A stretch of DNA of 5,658 nt from Pyrinomonadaceae bacterium (lineage in GTDB: Bacteria > Acidobacteriota > Blastocatellia > Pyrinomonadales > Pyrinomonadaceae): the NCBI GenBank assembly GCA_013812565.1, contig JACCTF010000641.1, forward strand, positions 1-5,658. The letters are read 5' to 3'. Shown one piece after another: positions 1 to 5,658 of this stretch; the first letter of the stretch is position 1; every line of letters begins with the position of its first letter. The translations under genes were made by a program, and so were the position numbers. Under the pieces are notes generated by a model, which had not been told where the DNA came from, searched no databases, and worked only from the letters and a program-made list of their open reading frames with translations.

Positions 1-129
1 ATCGAATCGAGGCGGCTCTCCTTCCGCACGCTGGACGTGGAACAGATCGGGCACGTTTACGAAGGCTTGCTCGATCACACGGCCTTGCGCGCGGACGCGC
101 CGGTCTTGGGTCTCGTGGGTGCGAAATAG
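1..129 (+). CDS. Truncated DNA methyltransferase/restriction enzyme-like gene (internal fragment, broken by transposon)
   Basis: An open frame enters from the left edge and runs 42 codons to a TAG at 127-129. The peptide contains LSFRTLDVEQIGHVYEGLLD, followed by a segment ending VLGLVGAK. The 'L-x-V-E-Q-(I/L)-G-x-(V/I)-Y-E-x-L-L' pattern is one I associate with large Eco57I/type IIG-like N6-adenine methyltransferases and other defence-linked methylases, which usually run past 1,000 residues. The motif recognition is from memory; no catalytic NPPY motif lies in the visible part. The stop is artificial: T127 belongs to the host side, while A128-G129 sit at the edge of the left terminal repeat. 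The gene is therefore cut within its body by the transposon. The downstream part does not reappear beyond the right terminal repeat. The frame is clearly coding-like and GC-rich; the family assignment is moderate. Confidence 0.55.
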   Translation: MESRRLSFRTLDVEQIGHVYEGLLDHTALRADAPVLGLVGAK

Positions 130-167
130 GCTATTTCTGCCCATCCCCTCGAAAAGGTAAAAGTAAG
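129..167 (+). repeat. Left terminal inverted repeat (IRL)
   Basis: These 39 bp match the reverse complement of 5523-5561 at 36 positions; the differences are at repeat positions 9, 35 and 38. The outer end reads GGCTATTTCTGCCC and the inner end reads AAAAGGTAAAAGTAAG. The length and the A-rich inner part ending in TAAG fit Tn3-family termini, where TnpA binds the inner portion. The outermost bases differ from the GGGG start of most family members. One further A (128) also matches outside the other end. Confidence 0.92.
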
Positions 168-229
168 CGGTCTCTAGCATCGTTAGAGGGGGTGAACCTG
201 GTCTGTTTGCAGGCACGGCGGGCGGAAAG

Positions 230-1402
230 TCAGGTTGTTGGTAGACCTCTGGCGCAGCACTTCTTGAACTTTTGTCCGCTCCCACACGGGCACGGCTCAT
301 TCCGCCCGATCTTCGGCCTCTTGCCGGTCACTTGTGCAGAGGATGTGCTCTGAAGGTTTGCTAGCTTCGGCAGCTCACTGAGTGGCAGGCCATCGTCACC
401 GAATGTGGCGATGCTCTTTCGTCGTAGAACATTGGGCAGCACTTCAAGCGTGTGCTGGATTGCCGGGGAGCTCATTTCGGCCTGTCGGCGCATCTCCCTG
501 CCTTCATCCACTCGTCCCGTTGCTTCATAGAGATCCGCGAGCCGTTCGGCGAGATCCTGGAAGTCCCTCACTCCGGCGATGGAAAGGCCCTCCTGCAGAA
601 GATCTTCGGCTTTATGCAAGTTACGTAATTCCGTGCGGGTAAATCGGTAGCAATCCGACCAGCCGATCCAACCCCATCCCCACTGCGGATCGGTAAGCAG
701 CCACGCGTGATAGAGCCCGTCCGCCTTGCCAGCTTCGCCCAGTTCGAAATAGGACTCGGCCAGTGCGCGCCGCCAGTTCTCCGTCATAAACTCGTCATCC
801 GCTTCAAACCTCCTCAGTCCCTCTTCGCATACCGTGATCCGGGCAGTGAGAAATTGCCGATCTTTAAGGCCCGCATTCCACAGTTCGATTTCCAGATTCT
901 GAATCCAATTGAATAGAGACTGGGTCCCCAAAAACCGATCGTCGAATTCGCCGATCGACTGAAAGCCTGCTTTGTCGAAGAGGTGCAGCACGGTATTCCA
1001 CCCATCCAGCCAGATGCGGCAAGCAGCCTCGACATTCCCGGAAGCTTCCAATTCATAACCGGCCTGCATTTTGTCATCCAGCATCTCGAAGGAAGGTTTG
1101 TCCGGGAACCACCGTTGCCACAAGGCATCCAGACAAACCCAGATCCAATCGCCTTCCAGTTGTTCCTGGCGAGTTTCAAAAGCGCACTTGGCAATTAGTG
1201 GTCTGGCAATTTCCTCGGCGGAGAGGGACTCATGGCAAAGGCGTCCAAACGATGACCGGTCCAAGTCGATGCCGAAGGAGTGCAACCTGGCAAGTAGTTC
1301 CTCATCGGTGAGACGTTTAGCAGGCGAACGCAGCGGCCGTCCGGCGACTTGCTTGCGGAACTTCGCGTCGGACGCCATCCTTCTCTCAACGATTCTGTTC
1401 AT
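230..1402 (-). CDS. TPR-like protein with C-terminal SEC-C zinc-binding motif (transposon passenger)
   Basis: This 390-residue protein ends in [16 protein letters not shown], a textbook SEC-C motif (C371, C373, C382, C383; C-x-C-x8-C-C). The motif was first seen at the SecA C-terminus, where it binds one zinc and contacts SecB or ribosomes; in other proteins it is a general binding module. Residues about 105-306 are helical and TPR-like, with segments [17 protein letters not shown] (115-131), [19 protein letters not shown] (213-231) and [20 protein letters not shown] (285-304). They include a tryptophan cluster at W241, W243, W245 and W248. Residues about 310-364 look like a polar linker. No signal peptide, membrane segment or catalytic motif is visible, so it is probably cytoplasmic. 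The start is bounded by an in-frame TAG 9 bases upstream; AGG lies 5 bases before the ATG, and a second ATG is at codon 9. It lies 93 bp downstream of the recombinase on the same strand. TPR plus SEC-C proteins of similar size are known in bacteria, but their function is unclear. The family call is firm; the role is unknown. Confidence 0.88.
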   Translation of the reverse strand: MNRIVERRMASDAKFRKQVAGRPLRSPAKRLTDEELLARLHSFGIDLDRSSFGRLCHESLSAEEIARPLIAKCAFETRQEQLEGDWIWVCLDALWQRWFPDKPSFEMLDDKMQAGYELEASGNVEAACRIWLDGWNTVLHLFDKAGFQSIGEFDDRFLGTQSLFNWIQNLEIELWNAGLKDRQFLTARITVCEEGLRRFEADDEFMTENWRRALAESYFELGEAGKADGLYHAWLLTDPQWGWGWIGWSDCYRFTRTELRNLHKAEDLLQEGLSIAGVRDFQDLAERLADLYEATGRVDEGREMRRQAEMSSPAIQHTLEVLPNVLRRKSIATFGDDGLPLSELPKLANLQSTSSAQVTGKRPKIGRNEPCPCGSGQKFKKCCARGLPTT

Positions 1403-1495
1403 CGCAACCTAAGAGATCATCTTTTACCGTTTGCCCAACGCCTCGAAGCTCGACCAACGAATGTGTTACTGCCAGCCGCAAAGTAATACCCGACA
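1403..1495. other. Short intergenic gap between recombinase and SEC-C genes
   Basis: This 93-bp gap separates two genes on the minus strand. It contains a weak inverted repeat, TTACT (1466-1470) and AGTAA (1482-1486) with an 11-base loop, without a following T-run, so it is not a convincing terminator. I see no good promoter. Co-transcription of the SEC-C gene with the recombinase is possible but not demonstrated. Confidence 0.4.
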
Positions 1496-2254
1496 TCAGA
1501 CCTCAATGGACTTTACTGCTTCCTGATAAGCCTGCTCGACATTCTTCAATGAGAGATGCTGATAGAGTTCCAAACTCTTTTTACTCTCATGCCCGGAAAT
1601 CAATTGAATCTGGCTGTCGGAAAGCCCCTTCGCGGTAAGGTAGGTGATCATCTGATGTCGAAACAGGTGAGGGTGAACGGGCTGGATAATGCCGGCCTCC
1701 TCACGATACTGCTTGACGATCTGTTGGATGCGCCTCGTCGTGAAAGCAGTGTAGCGCGTCGTTTCAAACAGATAACGGTTCTTCGGGTTAACCCGCAGAT
1801 GGCTTTGCAGCACCAAGCGAAAGCTTTTGGGGAACAAGATGTAGCGGTCTTTACGACCTTTCCCTTCCGCGATAAAGATTTTACATTGGTCAAAGTCAAC
1901 TTCTTCGACCTTAATCGAGACCATCTCGCTCACTCGCACCGCTGTAAAGAAAAGCAGTTTGAGCATGATTTCATGCTGAAGGTCGCCACACTCTTGAATC
2001 ACACGAAAGAACTTTTTCAGTTCAGTCTCCGGCAAAAGCTGGGGTAGCTTCCTTTCGCGTTTGGATTTTCGCAGTCCCAACTTTCGGCGCGCTTGCTGAC
2101 AAACATAGATGAAGTCATCATAGCCAAGCCGCTCTTTGCGTGCGATGCGGGCAAACTCAGCAATGACCTGCGATTTCGCTTTTCCATTTGGTGATACGAA
2201 ATCACGGCGTTGTTGATGCCCTTTAGCTATCAGTTTTGCCTTTTGCCGCTTCAT
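1496..2254 (-). CDS. Tyrosine recombinase, TnpI-like cointegrate resolvase
   Basis: This 252-residue protein carries the complete tyrosine-recombinase catalytic set: R107 (TAVRVSEM), the beta-hairpin lysine K132 (GKGRKDR), H196 and R199 (HPHLFRH), H222 (SGHES) and the nucleophile Y231. The R-to-K spacing (25) and H222-to-Y231 spacing (9) resemble XerD. The catalytic domain spans about 70-245. The N-terminal DNA-binding part is only about 65 residues, and R107 lies about 40 residues earlier than its counterpart in XerD (R148). The short N-terminus is real: a TAA sits immediately before the ATG in frame. A GAGGAAAG stretch about 9 bases upstream may be the ribosome site. In Tn3-family elements such as Tn4430 a recombinase of this class (TnpI) resolves cointegrates at a site next to its own gene. 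The 188-bp divergent gap shared with tnpA is the obvious target here. Hand-counted GC at 1561-1680 is about 48%, lower than both neighbours. The catalytic family is certain; the resolvase role is inferred from context. Confidence 0.9.
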   Translation of the reverse strand: MKRQKAKLIAKGHQQRRDFVSPNGKAKSQVIAEFARIARKERLGYDDFIYVCQQARRKLGLRKSKRERKLPQLLPETELKKFFRVIQECGDLQHEIMLKLLFFTAVRVSEMVSIKVEEVDFDQCKIFIAEGKGRKDRYILFPKSFRLVLQSHLRVNPKNRYLFETTRYTAFTTRRIQQIVKQYREEAGIIQPVHPHLFRHQMITYLTAKGLSDSQIQLISGHESKKSLELYQHLSLKNVEQAYQEAVKSIEV

Positions 2255-2276
2255 TTATTTCGTCTTTCCTCGATTC

Positions 2277-2310
2277 TGCGAAATGCTATAAGATCAGTTC
2301 CGCTTTCGCA
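2277..2310. promoter_or_regulatory. Candidate tyrosine-recombinase core site
   Basis: A 34-bp interval is bounded by perfect inverted heptamers TGCGAAA and TTTCGCA. Read as 13-bp arms around an 8-bp centre, the layout used by several tyrosine recombinases, the arms match at 8 of 13 positions, mostly in the outer seven. It begins 23 bp upstream of the recombinase start. The match is suggestive, not proof: the inner halves of the arms agree poorly. Confidence 0.3.
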
Positions 2311-2369
2311 ACTCCTGTCCTTTTGCCAGGGGTATCGCCATGACGTCTCTGGGGAAACCGAGGGGCCGG

Positions 2370-2398
2370 TTGAGTACTGGACTTTAATGGACTTTAAT
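2370..2398 (+). promoter_or_regulatory. Candidate tnpA promoter
   Basis: TTGAGT (2370-2375) and TTTAAT (2393-2398), 17 bp apart, match the sigma-70 -35 (4 of 6) and -10 (5 of 6) boxes. The -10 lies about 45 bp before the tnpA ATG. The -10 hexamer is in the second copy of a 10-bp tandem repeat, so the same hexamer also occurs at 2383-2388. The promoter falls inside the presumed resolution region, so bound recombinase could plausibly repress the transposase. Confidence 0.35.
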
Positions 2399-2399
2399 G
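2378..2399 (+). repeat. Period-10 tandem repeat upstream of tnpA
   Basis: TGGACTTTAA occurs twice in direct succession (2378-2387, 2388-2397), and the match continues for two more bases, giving 2.2 copies. The 10-bp period is close to one DNA helical turn, as expected for adjacent protein-binding sites on one face, but simple slippage would look the same. Confidence 0.7.
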
Positions 2400-2442
2400 C
2401 CGCCGAACTTCAATCGTTGGGAAATAAGATTCTCGCCAACAT

Positions 2443-5400
2443 ATGCGCCGCTTGTTGATTCTGACCGTCCGGGAAATCGACGATCTTTACGGCTTGCCGC
2501 GCTTCACCAATGAAGACCGACGTCTCTATTTCGACTTGAGCCCGGTTGAGCGCGAGGCGGTCGACGCCATTCACACTACCTCAGCCGCTGTCCATTTAAC
2601 ACTTCAGCTCGGCTACTTCAAAGCGAAGCGACGGTTCTTTGTTTATGATCGAGAGACGGTGCTCGACGACCTGCGCTATATCCTCCAGCAATATTTCCCG
2701 GAAAGAGATTTGGCGTCCATCAAAGCACTCTCCAAACCCACCCGCCTCGAACAACAGCAAATCATCCTCAAACTGTTCGACTATCGACTGTGCGATAGCG
2801 CCACCAAAGAAGAACTGGAGCAGAGGGCGCAACGGATCGCTAGGCTGTCGACGCAGCCGATCTACATTTTGCGCGAGACGCTGCAGCATCTGACCAATCA
2901 ACGCGTCGTCGCTCCGAGGTATACCTTTCTGCAGGACATGGTCGGTCGTGTCGTAACAGCCGAACGCAAACGCATCACTCAGCTGCTTGGCCAGGCGTTA
3001 ACTCCGGCGGTCGACAAGCAGTTGGAAGCGTTGCTTCAAGCCGACGAAAACATGTACCGGATCAGCGCGCTCAAGCGCGAGCCGAAAGACTTCAGCTACA
3101 AGGAGCTGCGGCGGGAAGTAGAACGTCGCAAGTTCTTTCAGCCGCTGTACGAGTTTGCCCAAACCTTCCTCATCACGACCGGCCTGTCCAACGAGAGCGT
3201 GAAATACTACGCCTCGCTGGTCCAGTTCTACACCGTCTACAAACTGCAGCGCATGTCAGCGGCAATCACCCGCTTGTACCTGCTCTGTTTCGCCTCTCAT
3301 CGCTTTCGCCAGATCAACGACAACCTAACCGAGGCCTTTATCCATCTGGTCGATCACTACAAGCAAGAGGCCAAGCTTGCAGCACAGGACGCGATGCATG
3401 TGGCGATGGCCAAAGCGAGTGAGCACCTCCAAGCAGCCGGTCAAGTGCTGAATCTGTTCGTCGACCCTTCGATACCGGGAGAGGCCCCGTTCGCCATCGT
3501 GAAAGAGAAGGCGTTCTCGATGCTCGACCCAGAGCGTTTTACGCTCGTGTCAGACTACATGCGCAACATCGAATTCGACAAGACCGCTTTCGAGTGGTCT
3601 TGTTACACCAGGCTTTCACCGACCTTCAAGCGTAATCTGCGGCATTTGTTCTCTGACCTTGACTTCGCCGGCCGCGTGGAGGATGCGCCGCTGTTGGATG
3701 CGGTCGCGTTCCTCCAGGACCTCCTGCGTCAAGGCAAGTCGCCGCGGCAGACTAAGCCGTCGAGCTTTCCCACCGCCGTCATTGCGAAGGGCTTACATCG
3801 CTACCTATTCACCGCGGAGGGGAAAAGCGAAGACAAGCACCTGGCAGTGGACCGCTATGAGTTTCTGGTCTATCGCCTGCTGCGCAATGCACTGGAGGCG
3901 GGCGATGTGTACGTCCATAACAGTACCGAGTTTCGCCGTTTCGAGGACGACTTGATCAGCGACGCGCGCTGGCAGAACAAGGACGCGGTGTTACGCGAGA
4001 TCGGCGCGCCAATCCTGCTGGCGCCGATCCAAGAGACACTCGCGGCCTTTCGCGAAACCCTGGAAGCAAAGTTCAAGACGGTTAATCAGCGCATTGACGA
4101 CGGTAGAAATAAACACCTCAAGGTGACCGGTGTCGCCGAGAAACGGCGCTGGACGCTAGTCTCGCCGAGCGAGGAGGAACCGGTCAACAACCCGTTCTTC
4201 AGCCAGTTGCCAGGCATCGACATTGCCGATCTGCTGTGGTTCGTCGCCCGAAGGACTGCTTTCCTTCGGGCCTTCACCCACGTCTTGGAGCGCTACGTCA
4301 AGCACGAGTCCAATCCACTGGAGATCCTCGCTTGCATTGTCGCCATGGGAACCAACATGGGGTTGTGGAAAATGGCGGAAGTTGCGAGCCTCAGCCACCC
4401 GGCACTGCTGACCACGGCGCGCAATTATCTACGGCTGGAAACCCTGCACGCGGCTAACGACGCCATCTGCAATGCCATCGCTCAACTGCCGGTCTTCCAC
4501 GAGTACGACATCCAGGATGAAATGCATTCGAGCAGCGACGGTCAGCGCATCGAAACGCAAATCCATACGATCAACGCCCGGCACTCGACCAAGTATTTCG
4601 GTCTCAAGAAAGGAGTCAGTGCCTACACGCTGGTGGCCAATCACGTGCCGGTCAACGCCAAGGTCATCGGCGCCCATGAGCATGAGAGCCATTACGTGTT
4701 CGATATACTCTACAACAACACCACCGACATCAAGCCGGAACGGCATTCGACCGACACGCATGGCACCAACCAGGTCAACTTTTGGATCCTGCACGTCTTC
4801 GGCTACTGCTTCGCGCCGCGTTATCGCGATCTGCACAAGAGGATCGATACCCTGGTCGGGTTCAAACATCCAACCAACTATGCTGATGCGCTTATCAAGC
4901 CGTCGCGCAAGGTATTCGACACGCTCATCTGCAAGGAGTGGCCGAACATCCAGCGCATCATGGCCTCGCTCGCGCAGAAGGAGGTGTCGCAAGCGACCAT
5001 CGTGCGCAAGCTCAGTAGCTATGGTCGACAGAATCAGACCAAGAAGGCCTTGTGGGAGCTGGAGAATATCTGCCGGACGCTTTATATCCTCGATTTCATC
5101 GACGATGTGGTATTGCGGCAGAGCGTCCAAAAGGCCCTCAATCGCGGAGAAGCTTATCACCGGTTTCGGCGCGCAATCGCCTACGTCAATTCCGGCAAGT
5201 TTCGCGTGAAAACTGAAGCGGAGCAGCAGATCTGGAACGAATGCTCGCGGCTCATCGCCAATGCAGTCATCTACTACAACACTCTGCTGTTGTCGCGGGT
5301 GTACGAACGAAAACAGGCCGATGACGACCAGGCAGCGATGAACGTCATCAAAGGCGTTTCACCAATTGCCTGGCAGCACGTCAATCTGTTTGGGACGTTC

Positions 5401-5508
5401 GAGTTTAACCAAGCAGCGTCGGAAATTGATATCGATGCGTTAGCGGCTCGCTATAACGATCCGGTGTGCTGGAGCAAAGCCTTGCAGGAAGAAGCGGAAG
5501 ACATCTAA
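2443..5508 (+). CDS. tnpA: Tn3-family DDE transposase TnpA
   Basis: This 1,021-residue protein has the normal Tn3-family length (about 950-1,020). The N-terminal DUF4158-like, DNA-binding region covers roughly residues 5-170, with LSPVEREAV and LTLQLGYFK motifs typical of it. The C-terminal Tn3 DDE domain covers about 580-980. The catalytic triad can be placed: D699 in HSSSDGQR, D771 in STDTHG and E903 in LNRGEAYH. Spacings of 72 and 132 residues are very close to those known for Tn4430 (D679, D751, E881) and Tn3. NARHSTKYFG and the late AVIYYNTLLL block are further family signatures. The enzyme nicks and joins the terminal repeats to target DNA during replicative transposition. The ATG at 2443 is the first start after an in-frame TAA at 2425. 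No good Shine-Dalgarno precedes it (GGGA at 2419-2422 is about 20 bases away), so translation may be weak, which suits a transposase. The frame is uninterrupted. Hand-counted GC over 4201-4320 is about 59%. Confidence 0.97.
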   Translation: MRRLLILTVREIDDLYGLPRFTNEDRRLYFDLSPVEREAVDAIHTTSAAVHLTLQLGYFKAKRRFFVYDRETVLDDLRYILQQYFPERDLASIKALSKPTRLEQQQIILKLFDYRLCDSATKEELEQRAQRIARLSTQPIYILRETLQHLTNQRVVAPRYTFLQDMVGRVVTAERKRITQLLGQALTPAVDKQLEALLQADENMYRISALKREPKDFSYKELRREVERRKFFQPLYEFAQTFLITTGLSNESVKYYASLVQFYTVYKLQRMSAAITRLYLLCFASHRFRQINDNLTEAFIHLVDHYKQEAKLAAQDAMHVAMAKASEHLQAAGQVLNLFVDPSIPGEAPFAIVKEKAFSMLDPERFTLVSDYMRNIEFDKTAFEWSCYTRLSPTFKRNLRHLFSDLDFAGRVEDAPLLDAVAFLQDLLRQGKSPRQTKPSSFPTAVIAKGLHRYLFTAEGKSEDKHLAVDRYEFLVYRLLRNALEAGDVYVHNSTEFRRFEDDLISDARWQNKDAVLREIGAPILLAPIQETLAAFRETLEAKFKTVNQRIDDGRNKHLKVTGVAEKRRWTLVSPSEEEPVNNPFFSQLPGIDIADLLWFVARRTAFLRAFTHVLERYVKHESNPLEILACIVAMGTNMGLWKMAEVASLSHPALLTTARNYLRLETLHAANDAICNAIAQLPVFHEYDIQDEMHSSSDGQRIETQIHTINARHSTKYFGLKKGVSAYTLVANHVPVNAKVIGAHEHESHYVFDILYNNTTDIKPERHSTDTHGTNQVNFWILHVFGYCFAPRYRDLHKRIDTLVGFKHPTNYADALIKPSRKVFDTLICKEWPNIQRIMASLAQKEVSQATIVRKLSSYGRQNQTKKALWELENICRTLYILDFIDDVVLRQSVQKALNRGEAYHRFRRAIAYVNSGKFRVKTEAEQQIWNECSRLIANAVIYYNTLLLSRVYERKQADDDQAAMNVIKGVSPIAWQHVNLFGTFEFNQAASEIDIDALAARYNDPVCWSKALQEEAEDI

Positions 5509-5522
5509 ACAATCTTTGCGAT

Positions 5523-5561
5523 CCTAATTTTACCTTTTCGAGGGGATGGGCAAAAATAGCC
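5523..5561 (-). repeat. Right terminal inverted repeat (IRR)
   Basis: Read on the minus strand, this 39-bp repeat starts GGCTATTTTTGCCC and ends AAAAGGTAAAATTAGG. It matches the left repeat at 36 of 39 positions. It begins 15 bp after the tnpA stop codon on the plus strand, with no gene between. One more base (T5562) also pairs with A128 at the other end. Confidence 0.92.
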
Positions 5562-5562
5562 T

Positions 5563-5658
5563 GGTTGTCCCCGCGGCGGCGGCGATGGGGGCTTGCCGCG
5601 CGTCGCCGGGCGTGGGGCGTAACCCTGGGCCTAACCTCGCGCTGCAGCGGACCCCGGC
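5563..5658. other. GC-rich host flank, no gene recognised
   Basis: G or C makes up 76 of these 96 bases. One short frame has stops and the others give low-complexity, alanine- or arginine-rich peptides, so it is probably non-coding. It does not continue the methyltransferase-like frame of the left flank. Near the window edge it contains GCCTAAC (5629-5635) and the perfect palindrome CGCTGCAGCG (5640-5649), which faintly resemble half of an integron attC site. Confidence 0.4.

Larger units (their letters stand above)
2255..2442. promoter_or_regulatory. Divergent intergenic region, probable resolution (res/IRS-like) site and promoters
   Basis: This 188-bp gap lies between the divergent recombinase and transposase genes, where Tn3-family elements normally keep the resolution site and overlapping promoters. 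Visible structure: a perfect 7-bp inverted repeat TGCGAAA (2277-2283)/TTTCGCA (2304-2310); a near-palindrome from AGTT (2296-2299) to AACT (2310-2313); AACCG (2356-2360)/CGGTT (2367-2371); and a period-10 tandem repeat at 2378-2399. Assignment as the recombination site rests on position and symmetry only, since I recognise no published binding sequence. Confidence 0.55.
129..5561 (+). mobile_element. Complete Tn3-family transposon with tyrosine recombinase and SEC-C passenger
   Basis: The element is defined by two nearly identical terminal inverted repeats (129-167 and 5523-5561) around a Tn3-type transposase gene, a tyrosine recombinase gene and one other gene. It spans about 5,433 bp, or 5,435 bp if the matching A/T outside each end is counted. 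The transposase reads toward the right end and stops 20 bp before the inner edge of the right repeat, which is a common Tn3-family arrangement. The family moves replicatively through a cointegrate that a site-specific recombinase resolves. Here that role falls to a tyrosine recombinase, as in Tn4430, instead of the commoner serine resolvase. No 5-bp target duplication is visible: the five bases outside are AAATA or GAAAT on the left and TGGTT or GGTTG on the right, depending on where the end is placed. All genes look intact, so the element was probably functional recently. Confidence 0.92.

Noticed and set aside
168..229. Possible terminator between the SEC-C stop and the left terminal repeat
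   Set aside because: Only a 4-bp inverted repeat (CCTG/CAGG) is present, without a T-run on the relevant strand.
1466..1486. TTACT/AGTAA hairpin considered as a terminator after the recombinase
   Set aside because: The stem is only 5 bp, AT-rich and lacks a following T-run.
1505..1518. AATGGACTTTACTG at the recombinase 3' end, matching the repeat at 2386-2399 at 13 of 14 positions
   Set aside because: An 11-base exact match is expected by chance in a window this size, and this copy encodes the recombinase C-terminus.
1556..2047. 163-residue plus-strand open frame opposite the recombinase
   Set aside because: It is antisense to a gene with a full catalytic signature, and its translation has no recognisable features.
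2316..2338. CCTTTTGCCAGGGG, resembling CCTTTTCGAGGGG of the right terminal repeat
   Set aside because: The match needs a gap and covers only two short blocks, which chance could produce. It would matter only if conserved in related elements.
2210..2458. 82-residue plus-strand frame crossing the intergenic region and overlapping the tnpA start, considered as a coupling leader
   Set aside because: Its first part is antisense to the recombinase, and the internal ATG at 2387 lies upstream of the transcription start expected from the best promoter. It has no clear ribosome site.
4429..5160. 243-residue open frame on the minus strand inside tnpA
   Set aside because: It is antisense to the transposase DDE domain, has no recognisable family or start signal, and reflects third-position GC bias of the real gene.
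4472..5209. 245-residue open frame on the plus strand in another frame of tnpA
   Set aside because: It is an Arg/Ser-rich shadow of the transposase in a shifted frame, with no family features.

Overview
The window is almost entirely one complete, compact Tn3-family transposon (about 129-5561, roughly 5.4 kb), with short stretches of host DNA on each side. It is bounded by 39-bp inverted repeats that match at 36 positions. Inside are only three genes: a full-length Tn3-type DDE transposase (2443-5508, +), a short tyrosine recombinase (1496-2254, -) and a TPR-like protein ending in a SEC-C zinc motif (230-1402, -). The element looks intact: the DDE triad, the tyrosine-recombinase catalytic set and the four zinc-binding cysteines are all present.

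Layout. 1-129: the broken end of a host reading frame resembling a large N6-adenine DNA methyltransferase/restriction enzyme (type IIG or Eco57I-like); its stop codon is made at the transposon junction. 129-167: left terminal repeat. 230-1402: SEC-C passenger gene. 1496-2254: tyrosine recombinase, same strand and 93 bp upstream of the SEC-C gene, so the two could be co-transcribed. 2255-2442: a 188-bp divergent intergenic region that should hold the cointegrate resolution site and both promoters; it contains inverted repeats and a period-10 tandem repeat. 2443-5508: transposase, ending 20 bp before the right terminal repeat (5523-5561). 5563-5658: very GC-rich host DNA (76 of 96 bases G/C by hand count) with no convincing gene.

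How it works (family knowledge plus inference). TnpA would bind the terminal repeats and drive replicative transposition, producing a cointegrate. The tyrosine recombinase, a functional analogue of TnpI in Tn4430/Tn5401, would resolve it at a site between the two divergent genes. The SEC-C/TPR protein is the only passenger candidate and its role is unknown.

Organism. The host flanks are GC-rich (left about 63%, right about 79% by hand count) and the gene content is bacterial. A GC-rich environmental bacterium, perhaps a proteobacterium, fits, but the sequence does not settle the taxon. The two flanks do not join into one gene and there is no 5-bp target duplication, which points to a rearrangement next to the element or an assembly junction.
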